Source of the DNA: a bacterium
Lineage (GTDB): Bacteria > Armatimonadota > Abditibacteriia > Abditibacteriales > Abditibacteriaceae
Length of the DNA: 52,749 bases
Assembly (NCBI GenBank): GCA_004172935.1
Contig: SDZD01000046.1
Coordinates: 1 to 52,749, forward strand
Direction: 5' to 3'
Shown: piece after piece, positions 41,001-48,587 of the stretch
How the letters are laid out: each line of letters begins with the position of its first letter
Numbering within the stretch: position 1 is the first letter of the stretch
Made by a program: the position numbers and the translations under genes
Notes under the pieces: model-generated
The model's database searches: none
What the model was told of the DNA's origin: nothing
The model's input: only the letters and a program-made list of their open reading frames with translations

Positions 41001-43064
41001 TTAAGCATCCGGCACGTTCGCCCGCAGCTCATCCAACCAAGGCGCGCTCTCGCCGTCCGAAGGCGCGCGCCAGTCGCCGCGCGGACTCAGCGAGCCGCCG
41101 CTTCCCACCTTCGGCCCGTTCGGTACGCACGAGCGTTTGAACTGCGAAATCTGGAAAAAGCGGAAGCAAAACACGTCCAGCCACTTCTTGATGTCGCCGA
41201 TGCTGTACTCGTTCTTCTTCGTTTCGCCAAAGCCACTCGGCCACGCCCCCTGAGTCACATCGCTCCAAGCGCTATGGCTCAAAAACGCGATTTTTGAAGG
41301 CCGAAAACCAAAGCGTGTCAGGTAATACAGGTTGAAATCCTGCAACTCGTATGGCCCAATCTTCGCCTGAGTCGATTGAGAAGGCGCGTTCTTGTCCCCG
41401 CTATCGCTGGGCACAAGTTCCGGTGAAATCTCGGTGTCCAAAATCGACCCCAGAATCCGTCCCGCTTCCGCATCGAACTGCGCCGTCTCAATCACATACC
41501 GAATCAAATGCTGAATCAGCGTCTTCGGCACGCTGCCATTCACGTTGTAGTGGCTCATATGGTCGCCGACGCCGTATGTACACCATCCCAGCGCCAGCTC
41601 CGACAAATCGCCCGTTCCCAGCACGATGGCATTATGGAAGTTCGCTAACCGGAACAAATGCGAAGTCCGTTCGCCCGCCTGCACATTCTCGAACGTGATG
41701 TCGTATTGCGGCTTCCCCTCCACAAACGGGTGCCCCAAATCGCGCAGCATCTGAAGGCAGCTTGGCTTAATGTCAATTTCCCGACCTTCAATTCCCAGCG
41801 CGTTCATCAGCGCCCACGCATTCTCCAGTGTCTTGTCGCTCGTCGCGAACCCCGGCATCGTGAAGCCCAGAATGTTCTTGCGTGGCAAACCCAACTTGTC
41901 CATCGTTTTCGCTGCCACGATAAGCGCATGGGTCGAATCAAGCCCTCCTGAAACCCCGATAACGATTTTCTCTCCCTTGATGCTCTGCAACCTCTTCATC
42001 AAGCCATAAACCTGAATGTTATACGCCTCGAAACAGCGCTCATCCCGCAATTTCGGGTCATTCGGCACAAACGGGAAGCGCTCCACGTTCCGATGGTCCA
42101 ATTTCAACTCTTGTTCTGGCGGCGCCCACTCGAAGTGAATACGCCGGAAATTCAGGCTGTCCTTCCAACGCGCCACTGTGTCGGTAAACGAACTCAATCG
42201 CGCCCGCTCTTGCACCAGTCTCTCTAAGTCGACATCCGCCAAAATCAGGTCCTCTTCATCCGAAAAACGCGCCGACTCGTTCAATATATCGCCGTTCTCA
42301 TAAATCAGCGCCTGCCCATCCCACGCCATATCTGTGGTCGATTCCCCCGGCCCCGCCGCTGAATACAGGTAGGCCGAAACCGTCTTTCCACTTTGGTTCG
42401 CGCACAGGTTCTTGCGATAGTCCGACTTGCCAATCGTGATATTCGAAGCGCTCAAGTTGCAAAGCACTGTCGCTCCACCCAAAGCCGCGAACGTCGAAGG
42501 CGGCAGAGGTGTCCAAACGTCCTCGCAAATCTCCACGCCGATCTGAAAATCATCATGTCCCGTCGCCGCGAAAATCAAATCGGTGCCAAACGGCACCTGC
42601 CGTTGCCCCGCGAAATGGATATGCGGCGTCTGTACCGAGTCCGCATCCGCGAACTGTCTCTTCTCATAAAACTCGCGATAGTTCGGCAAATACGACTTGG
42701 GCACTACCCCCAGAATTTTCCCCTTATGTAGCGCGAATGCACCGTTAAACAGCCGATTCTGCACCCGTAAAGGTGCTCCAACTAATAGAACTGCGTCTAA
42801 ATCGCTCGTTTGCTCACACAAAACGCCCACTTGCTCCTCAACCGCATCCAGAAGCGCGTCCTGAGCGAACAAATCCTCGCAAGAGTACGCCGAAATGCCC
42901 AGTTCAGGAAACAGAACCAGCGCAGCGCCCGCCTCAACGGCTCGCCGCGCCATCGCAAGCGTGCGCTCGGTGTTAAATTTCGGGTCCGCAACGCGCACGT
43001 GAGGAACGGCCACGCTAACGCGCACAAATCCATGACGGTATATATTCCAGAAGGGCAATGGCAT
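41001..43064 (-). CDS. nadE: Glutamine-dependent NAD+ synthetase
   Basis: A 687-residue two-domain enzyme. The N-terminal nitrilase/glutaminase domain (about 10-290) has E in VLFPELGISAYSCEDL, K in KSYLPNYREFYEKR and catalytic C in IGVEICEDVWTP, releasing ammonia from glutamine. The C-terminal synthetase has the PP-loop ATP site GVSGGLDSTHALIV (about 368-381), TGDLSELALGWCTYG and NGSVPKTLIQHL. It makes NAD+ from deamido-NAD+, the last step of NAD synthesis. Length matches the ~680-residue mycobacterial type. The first 15 residues (MPLPFWNIYRHGFVR) may be extra; VRVSVAVPHVRVADP is where homology begins. Confidence 0.97.
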   Translation of the reverse strand: MPLPFWNIYRHGFVRVSVAVPHVRVADPKFNTERTLAMARRAVEAGAALVLFPELGISAYSCEDLFAQDALLDAVEEQVGVLCEQTSDLDAVLLVGAPLRVQNRLFNGAFALHKGKILGVVPKSYLPNYREFYEKRQFADADSVQTPHIHFAGQRQVPFGTDLIFAATGHDDFQIGVEICEDVWTPLPPSTFAALGGATVLCNLSASNITIGKSDYRKNLCANQSGKTVSAYLYSAAGPGESTTDMAWDGQALIYENGDILNESARFSDEEDLILADVDLERLVQERARLSSFTDTVARWKDSLNFRRIHFEWAPPEQELKLDHRNVERFPFVPNDPKLRDERCFEAYNIQVYGLMKRLQSIKGEKIVIGVSGGLDSTHALIVAAKTMDKLGLPRKNILGFTMPGFATSDKTLENAWALMNALGIEGREIDIKPSCLQMLRDLGHPFVEGKPQYDITFENVQAGERTSHLFRLANFHNAIVLGTGDLSELALGWCTYGVGDHMSHYNVNGSVPKTLIQHLIRYVIETAQFDAEAGRILGSILDTEISPELVPSDSGDKNAPSQSTQAKIGPYELQDFNLYYLTRFGFRPSKIAFLSHSAWSDVTQGAWPSGFGETKKNEYSIGDIKKWLDVFCFRFFQISQFKRSCVPNGPKVGSGGSLSPRGDWRAPSDGESAPWLDELRANVPDA

Positions 43065-43153
43065 AATGCGCCAGTTTAGAGGGCCAACATCAGGCCAAAC
43101 CGACCTACTTCAAAACATAGTCCTACCTGTGCCCCCCAATGCCTCAAAGCGAA

Positions 43154-43181
43154 AGCCGGGCAGCAATAATGCTGTCCGGCT
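43154..43181. terminator. Hairpin between zinc-ribbon gene and nadE
   Basis: AGCCGGGCAGCA (43154-43165), loop ATAA, TGCTGTCCGGCT (43170-43181), with one G-T pair on the plus strand. The minus-strand downstream sequence CTTTCGCTTTG is only partly T-rich. Likely ends the zinc-ribbon transcript. Confidence 0.5.
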
Positions 43182-43209
43182 CTCAAATCCTCGTTGTGTG
43201 ACGAAGTCA

Positions 43210-44310
43210 CTAATTCTTGCCAAACATCGCGAAGGCAATCGCCGCCACAATGAGGCCCAAAATAATCGCCAGCAGAATTTTGCCCCAGCTCAGCGGATAT
43301 TTGCCCGCGATACTCCCGGTATAACCGTTGATAACCACCTGATAGGAAGTCGAGCCATACGTGTAAGAAAGCAGCCACACGGGCACCAAAATGTGTTTGA
43401 ATGTCTGCCCAGAATAATCGGTTTGCACTCGCAAATTCCGTTGTGTGTCCCCCGGCACATCCGAAGAACACCGATTATACATCTCCTGCTCCATCGACTG
43501 GCGCGAATGCTGCGCCGCCGCAATCAAGTCGATTTGATATTGCTCGACAACCCAGCCGCTCAAAAAAGCCGGGTCGTATGGTTTCAAATCGGTTGTGGTC
43601 GGAAACGGCTCCACCTGTCGCAGCAAGTCAGGCTGTACGCCTTTCGAGGCGGCCACCAAATCGTCATCGAAAAAGTGGTTCAGCGAACCCCATGCTGGCT
43701 CCCAGCGCGTGTGCTGCACCTGACGTGTGCGCGAATTGCCCTCCGAGTCGGTATACGATTCTGAGGTGTAGTAGTGATAGCCCGCATCCGCCTGCCATTC
43801 GGCATGAACATCCGCATCGAAAGTCCAGTACGGCAGGTAAACGCCGTGAACCGTATCAGTAAGCGCCTTCGATTTCATGGCGTTCGGCGCCCAGAAACGC
43901 GAACCATACCATTCGCGAATTTGCTCGCGCACCCGCGTCTCCGCTACCTTGAACTCTAATAGGCTCTCTGGTCGAATTGGTGCTCTGGTCTGCTCATATG
44001 GCACCAGCGCCGTCGAGCCGCAAAACTCGCAACGCTGCGATACCCGCGCCGGGTCGAACACCGAAATCGCCTGACAGCTTTGGCATTTCACCGAGGTCTT
44101 CGCCGCTGCCCACCCGCGATGCGCGTCATCGACATTGCGAAGCGCCGACGCTAAATCGTTTTCTTTGATCGGGCCGCCAGAGGCGGGCACCTCAACGGGT
44201 GTTGTCGTGCCACAAAAAGGGCACACCAGCGCGTTTTTCGCCGGATTCCACTGAGCTTCGCCCCCGCACGAGGGGCATGAAAATTTTTGACTGGCGGTAA
44301 TGTCGGCCAT
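43210..44310 (-). CDS. Zinc-ribbon membrane protein (YdjG-like)
   Basis: A 366-residue protein with two zinc ribbons at the N-terminus: CPSCGG...CPFCGT (about 13-34) and CQSCQA...CEFCGS (about 75-97). A long beta-rich region follows (LPYWTFDADVHAEWQADAGY, YTDSEGNSRTRQVQHTRWEP, ILVPVWLLSYTYGSTSYQVV, INGYTGSIAGKYPLSWGKI), then one C-terminal transmembrane helix (ILLAIILGLIVAAIAFAMF). The layout is that of TFIIB-type zinc-ribbon/'primosomal N-like' membrane proteins such as B. subtilis YdjG, found with SPFH proteins in phage-shock-like loci. The SPFH gene lies 78 bases upstream on the same strand. Confidence 0.85.
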   Translation of the reverse strand: MADITASQKFSCPSCGGEAQWNPAKNALVCPFCGTTTPVEVPASGGPIKENDLASALRNVDDAHRGWAAAKTSVKCQSCQAISVFDPARVSQRCEFCGSTALVPYEQTRAPIRPESLLEFKVAETRVREQIREWYGSRFWAPNAMKSKALTDTVHGVYLPYWTFDADVHAEWQADAGYHYYTSESYTDSEGNSRTRQVQHTRWEPAWGSLNHFFDDDLVAASKGVQPDLLRQVEPFPTTTDLKPYDPAFLSGWVVEQYQIDLIAAAQHSRQSMEQEMYNRCSSDVPGDTQRNLRVQTDYSGQTFKHILVPVWLLSYTYGSTSYQVVINGYTGSIAGKYPLSWGKILLAIILGLIVAAIAFAMFGKN

Positions 44311-44354
44311 GAATCGCTTATCTCGTCTTGCTACTAAAAATGAACTCGAACTAA

Positions 44355-44382
44355 TCGGGGCGGCGCCTAAACGCCGCCCCGA
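44355..44382 (-). terminator. GC-rich hairpin between SPFH and zinc-ribbon genes
   Basis: TCGGGGCGGCG (44355-44365) pairs with CGCCGCCCCGA (44372-44382) around a six-base loop. No T-run follows directly on the minus strand (ATTAGTTCGAG, with a T-run about 14 bases later), so it may be an attenuator or stabilising structure. Confidence 0.4.
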
Positions 44383-44388
44383 CTCACG

Positions 44389-45462
44389 TTAGCTGTTCAG
44401 GAATTGGTCGAGCGCCGCGCGGCTAATGCGCCACACCGAACCAATCTTTTTGCCCTTCAATTCTCCGGCTTCCAATGTGTGCAACACATCGGCTTCCGAA
44501 ACGCCCAGTTCCTGCGCCGCCTGTTCCGGCGTCAGCAATCCGGCTCCCGCTGGTGCGGGCGTGGCCTGAGGTGCTGTTGGAGCCGGAGCTGGCCCCGCCA
44601 CTCCCGGTGTAGCCTGATTGGGCTGCTGCATCATCTGCTGAGCCATCGCCATTCCCATCGCCATCTCCGAAGCGAAACCTGCATTGCTGCCGCCCGGCTG
44701 TGTCATGCTCTCGGCCATCTGGAACTTCACATAGTCGTTCAAATTCCCGACCGCCGCCATCGAGGAACGCTTGTCGATAGCCTGTTCCACTTCGGGGGGC
44801 ACGCTCACGTTCTCAATTACGAAGCTGGTGAATTGAATGCCGTAGCGTGTCGTCAGCACAGGGTTAATCAGTGGCAACAAGGCCTCGCCCAGTTCGGTAA
44901 AGCGCATCGCCACATCCAGAACGGGTACCTTCGACTGAGCCAACGCCTCGCTGAACAGCGAAATTAACCGCGACCGCATCGTGTCGGCGAACTCATCCAA
45001 CCGGAAATGATGGTCACTGCCCGCCACTTCTTTCAAGAACAGCGGCACATCGACTATACGGAAATCATAGGTGCCAAACGCCCGCACACGCACGATGCCA
45101 AAATCGGCGTCACGCATCATAATCGGGTTTGAAGTTCCCCACTTGTTCCCGGTGAAAAGCCGAGTCGTGACGTAATAAACGTCGGCCTTAAATGGGCTGG
45201 CGAATCCATATTTCCATCCCTGCAAAGTCGTCAGGATGGGTATGTTTTGCGTGGTGAGCGTGTATTTGCCTGGACCAAAACTATCGCCAAATTGCCCCAC
45301 ATAAACGAACTGCGCGATCTGTGATTCGCGCACGATAAGTTGGGCGCCGTTCTTGATAGCCTTGTCATTATCCGGCCAGCGATAGCTTAAAGTGTCGCGC
45401 GAGTCATCCGTCCATTCGATGATGTCGATGAGTTCGTTAGTGAGAAAGCCTAAAAGTGACAT
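44389..45462 (-). CDS. SPFH-domain protein fused to an excisionase-like helix-turn-helix
   Basis: 357 residues from MSLLGFLTNELIDIIEWTDD (ATG at 45462, AGGAG ten bases upstream). The N-terminal SPFH/band-7-like domain (about 1-230) has NGAQLIVRESQIAQFVYVGQ, YTLTTQNIPILTTLQGW, IQFTSFVIENVSVPPEVEQAI, as in the YdjI type. A methionine/glutamine/alanine/proline-rich linker follows (about 250-305), then LLTPEQAAQELGVSEADVLH with GKKIGSVWRISRAALDQFL (about 305-357), a MerR/excisionase-type HTH_17. YdjI-like proteins usually end in a zinc ribbon; the HTH replaces it. Expected to assemble at the membrane; the HTH implies DNA or protein contact. Confidence 0.88.
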   Translation of the reverse strand: MSLLGFLTNELIDIIEWTDDSRDTLSYRWPDNDKAIKNGAQLIVRESQIAQFVYVGQFGDSFGPGKYTLTTQNIPILTTLQGWKYGFASPFKADVYYVTTRLFTGNKWGTSNPIMMRDADFGIVRVRAFGTYDFRIVDVPLFLKEVAGSDHHFRLDEFADTMRSRLISLFSEALAQSKVPVLDVAMRFTELGEALLPLINPVLTTRYGIQFTSFVIENVSVPPEVEQAIDKRSSMAAVGNLNDYVKFQMAESMTQPGGSNAGFASEMAMGMAMAQQMMQQPNQATPGVAGPAPAPTAPQATPAPAGAGLLTPEQAAQELGVSEADVLHTLEAGELKGKKIGSVWRISRAALDQFLNS

Positions 45463-45574
45463 AGTAGTTGGACTCCTATTCGGGTGTGAGAAATTTTCAG
45501 CGCAGAGCGAACCCAAATCCCACTTCGCCCACGCAGCCGCCAGTAAACATTATTTCACGTCTTATGGCTTTTGT

Positions 45575-45600
45575 CGGTCCGAACCTTGTGTTCGCCCTCG
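45575..45600. repeat. Dispersed intergenic repeat, TTCGCCC family, copy 4 (degenerate)
   Basis: GGTCCGAACCTTGTGTTCGC followed by CCTCG: matches the family except that GGGGCGAAC is GGTCCGAAC. It lies upstream of the sigma factor gene. Confidence 0.55.
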
Positions 45601-45693
45601 AATCAAATCCGCGCTCTTTACCACTCGCTAAAATCCCAAAAAAATTCTTTCCAAAAACCGTGAACCTTTTCGTCCTATTCAGGAACTAAATCC

Positions 45694-46329
45694 GTGACGA
45701 TGAACGGAGACGATGCGCGCTTAACGCGCAGGATAGGGCGCGGCGAACGCGCGGCATTCGAGGAATGGCTCGACCGCGATGGCCCGCGCGTGCGGTCTCT
45801 GTGTCTCCGTATGGGGGCCACCCCACACGAAGCCGACGACTTGACGCAAGAAATCTGGATTGCTGCCTTCCAAAGCCTCGCCGGATTTCGCGGCGACTCC
45901 CAACTCTCGACATGGCTCTTTCGTCTCACAATGAATCACTGCCTGAAATGGCGGGAAAAAATGGGTCGCACCATCCCCTTCAGCGACGAAGACGCTGAAA
46001 CCCATGATGTCCCCTCTCTCGATGCCACCACGCTTCCCCCCCGCCAACTCGAACGCCGCGAATTGGGCGAACAGGTGCGTGGCGCCCTCGACACCCTCTC
46101 CGATGCCCACCGTGCCGTCGTCGTTCTCCATGAACTCCACGGCCTGTCTTATGCCCAGTGTGCCCAGGCGCTTCAAATCCCGATTGGCACCGTGAAATCG
46201 CGCCTTTCCAACGCCTTTCGCAATTTGCGCCGCGAACTCGGTCCCTACGTACTGAACCAAGATTCCAACGAAACCACAGAACCAAACCCCCATTTCGCCC
46301 CCCGTCCCTGCCGAGGTGATGCGCTGTGA
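45694..46329 (+). CDS. ECF-subfamily RNA polymerase sigma factor
   Basis: A 211-residue sigma-70 factor with sigma-2 (about 15-85, DGPRVRSLCLRMGATPHEAD, DLTQEIWIAAFQSLAGFRGD, LSTWLFRLTMNHCL) and sigma-4 (about 125-180, ALDTLSDAHRAVVVLHELHG, LSYAQCAQALQIPIGTVKSR). It starts at GTG 45694 with AGGA nine bases upstream; ATG 45700 is an alternative. Its stop overlaps the next gene's GTG start (GTGA), the next gene encoding its probable anti-sigma factor. The target genes are not visible; the divergent SPFH gene is a candidate. Confidence 0.96.
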   Translation: MTMNGDDARLTRRIGRGERAAFEEWLDRDGPRVRSLCLRMGATPHEADDLTQEIWIAAFQSLAGFRGDSQLSTWLFRLTMNHCLKWREKMGRTIPFSDEDAETHDVPSLDATTLPPRQLERRELGEQVRGALDTLSDAHRAVVVLHELHGLSYAQCAQALQIPIGTVKSRLSNAFRNLRRELGPYVLNQDSNETTEPNPHFAPRPCRGDAL

Positions 46330-47732
46330 CCGTGAACCCAAACCAACATGAGCGCATCCGCGCCGACCTGAAAGCCTTTGCCGATGGCGAACTCTCGCCG
46401 TTCGCCCGATTTTTCGTTGCCCGTCATTTACGCGGTTGCCCATCCTGCCGCGAGGAACTCATTCAAATGCAAACCCTGTCTACTGAACTCCGCGAAAGCG
46501 ACCCCGAAGCCGCGCCGCTCTCATCCGACCTGCGCGCTCACATCCTCGAAAATGCGCCCACTAGCGATGACATTCAAGAGGGCGAAATCATTCGTCCCCG
46601 GCGCATATCGCCCCGAAAAGTAATCTTCGCTGTCGGCCTATCCGTTGTTGCGGCGATAATCCTATTCCCTACTTTCGGTAAACCACGAGAGAATGCGAGG
46701 AGAGGCGTAGCATACGACCTACCCGCAGATCCGAATTCCTCATCCTTTAACTCTTCGAGAGGTATTGGTGGCCCGGTTGCGATGTCACCTATCATGCCAC
46801 CCGCGCCACCAGCACCAAGTGCAGGAGCGGTTGGAGATGATGCCAGAAGGCGAGCCGAAACCGAATCGAGCCGTGCCGCTTCCGACTTCAAATCCAGCAA
46901 TTCTCCAGCTGCGCTCGATCAGCTCAAAAATACGCAAGGCGATGAGCAACAGGCTGTAAGTAGTAACGGTAATGGCAGCACCGATTTCAGCGTTAATCTA
47001 GCCTCGCCATCAGGTAGAAATGAAACCTTCAGTGCTGTTCCCGCCACTCGCGCCGTTCACCGCGAAGGCTCTATTTCGGTTTCCGTCCAAAACGCTGAAG
47101 CTGCTGGCGACGAAGCCACCAGCATCATCAAAAACGCGGGCGGTTTCGTCGCCAACACCACGCTCCAAACCGGCAATGGCCAGCGTCGCACTGCCGTCCT
47201 CGACTGCCGCGTCCCCGTGACCCAGTTCGAAACCGTCGCAAAAAAAATCGGCGCATTAGGAAAGGTGCGCGCCAAAGCCCTCAGCGGGCAAGACATCACC
47301 GCGCAAGTCGCTCAGTCGGGTGCCCGTCGCCAAACACTCTCCAACGAACTCTCCATCGCTCAGGCCCGCTTAGCGAAGCTGGAAAACTCGCGCAAGCCTA
47401 ACTCCTACGACATCTACCGCTTGCGCGCCGAAGTCCGCACCCTGCGTATGCAGGCTTCTCAGGCTCGCGCCGCCCTCGAAACCCTCCAAAAATACGGATC
47501 TCTCTCCTCACTGTACGTATCCTTGCAAGACGGCGACCCCACTATCGCCACCCCCCAGGCTGCCGGATGGTTCGATACCCTCAGCCCCAGCACCCAGGCC
47601 GCTTGGAGTGCCTTCGCATCCAATGCCCGACTCCCCGTTCAATTGATAATGTGGATTCTCGCCTATTCGCCGCTCTGGATTCCTGCCCTCATCATCTACC
47701 GCAAATATGGCCGCAAATGGTTAACCGAATAG
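46326..47732 (+). CDS. Anti-sigma factor (zinc-binding ZAS) fused to DUF4349
   Basis: A 468-residue membrane protein starting with GTG that overlaps the sigma gene by four bases. The N-terminus has a zinc-binding anti-sigma motif, H34-x3-C38-x2-C41 (HLRGCPSC), that binds the sigma factor. One transmembrane helix (VIFAVGLSVVAAIILFPTFG, about 98-117) leads to a Ser/Pro/Gly-rich linker, then a DUF4349 domain (about 230-440): GSISVSVQNAEAAGDEATSI, QRRTAVLDCRVPVTQFETVA, a coiled coil (SNELSIAQARLAKLENSRKP), and a second TM helix near the C-terminus (LIMWILAYSPLWIPALIIY). DUF4349 is extracytoplasmic and likely senses the stress. Confidence 0.92.
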   Translation: MTVNPNQHERIRADLKAFADGELSPFARFFVARHLRGCPSCREELIQMQTLSTELRESDPEAAPLSSDLRAHILENAPTSDDIQEGEIIRPRRISPRKVIFAVGLSVVAAIILFPTFGKPRENARRGVAYDLPADPNSSSFNSSRGIGGPVAMSPIMPPAPPAPSAGAVGDDARRRAETESSRAASDFKSSNSPAALDQLKNTQGDEQQAVSSNGNGSTDFSVNLASPSGRNETFSAVPATRAVHREGSISVSVQNAEAAGDEATSIIKNAGGFVANTTLQTGNGQRRTAVLDCRVPVTQFETVAKKIGALGKVRAKALSGQDITAQVAQSGARRQTLSNELSIAQARLAKLENSRKPNSYDIYRLRAEVRTLRMQASQARAALETLQKYGSLSSLYVSLQDGDPTIATPQAAGWFDTLSPSTQAAWSAFASNARLPVQLIMWILAYSPLWIPALIIYRKYGRKWLTE

Positions 47733-47759
47733 GCCCCGCCATCGGTTAATCTTGTAACC

Positions 47760-48587
47760 ATGACTCCCAATCGAATCAGCCCGCAACAGGCCGCTCAAAC
47801 GCTCTTCGAACGGCGCCACCCCTCTGCTAACTGTCTATTGCTGGCTGGTTCGATTGTACGCGGCGAAGCCACCGCTTCCTCCGACCTGGACATCGTTGTC
47901 CTCTACGACGAAGGCGATCTCCCTCACGCCTACCGCGAATCTCTCCTCTGGGAAGGTTTCCCGGTCGAAACCTTCGTCCATAGCCCCCAAACCCTGCGCT
48001 ATTTCTTCGAAAAGATGGATGGCCCCTCTGGCTTTCCCACTTTAATGCAAATGGTTTCTGAAGCTATCGAAATTCCGGTGCCGACTCCCCTTTCAACGCA
48101 AATGAAACAAGCCGCCAACGATTGCCTGTTGGCTGGCCCCCCACCTTTGCCTCCTCACGATTTGCAACTGCGTCGCTACATCATCACCGATCTAATCGAC
48201 GACATTCGTACCCCCCGCTCCCCCCATGAGCTAACCGCCACCGGAACCCAACTCTACGCCGCTTTGCCCGACTTCTATTTCCGCTCTCAGAATCTCTGGT
48301 CGGCCAAAGGCAAAACCATGCTCCGCAAACTCCACCAACACAACCCGGACTTCGCCCAGCGTTTCATCATTGCCTTCGATACCCTTTTCAGCACCGCCAA
48401 CCCCCACCCCGTTATCGCCCTCGCCGAAGAGGTGCTAACCCCGTCCGGCGGCTTTCTCTTTGATGGCCACAGACTCGACGCCCCCGCCGATTTCCGCCTG
48501 TCAAATTCTGACTTACCAGCCCATCAAAAAAGAGTGGTTCTTATTCCACCACCTTCTGCACCCGCGATACCCCATTTTCCAGGGTAA
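47760..48587 (+). CDS. Nucleotidyltransferase-domain protein
   Basis: A 275-residue protein with a polymerase-beta-type nucleotidyltransferase core: GS-x-R-GEAT and SSDLDIVVLYDEGDLPHAYR (about 31-58) give the G-S and D-x-D metal site. The remaining ~190 residues are helical without clear relatives. Such minimal nucleotidyltransferases transfer AMP or GMP to proteins, antibiotics or small molecules. The 3' end overlaps the convergent sbcC end by 47 bases; the last 13 residues (PPPSAPAIPHFPG) lie within sbcC antisense and may be a run-on tail. No toxin/antitoxin partner is adjacent. Confidence 0.75.
   Translation: MTPNRISPQQAAQTLFERRHPSANCLLLAGSIVRGEATASSDLDIVVLYDEGDLPHAYRESLLWEGFPVETFVHSPQTLRYFFEKMDGPSGFPTLMQMVSEAIEIPVPTPLSTQMKQAANDCLLAGPPPLPPHDLQLRRYIITDLIDDIRTPRSPHELTATGTQLYAALPDFYFRSQNLWSAKGKTMLRKLHQHNPDFAQRFIIAFDTLFSTANPHPVIALAEEVLTPSGGFLFDGHRLDAPADFRLSNSDLPAHQKRVVLIPPPSAPAIPHFPG

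Noticed and set aside
45721..46443. Minus-strand open frame (240 codons) over the sigma factor
   Set aside because: Shadow of a convincing ECF sigma gene.
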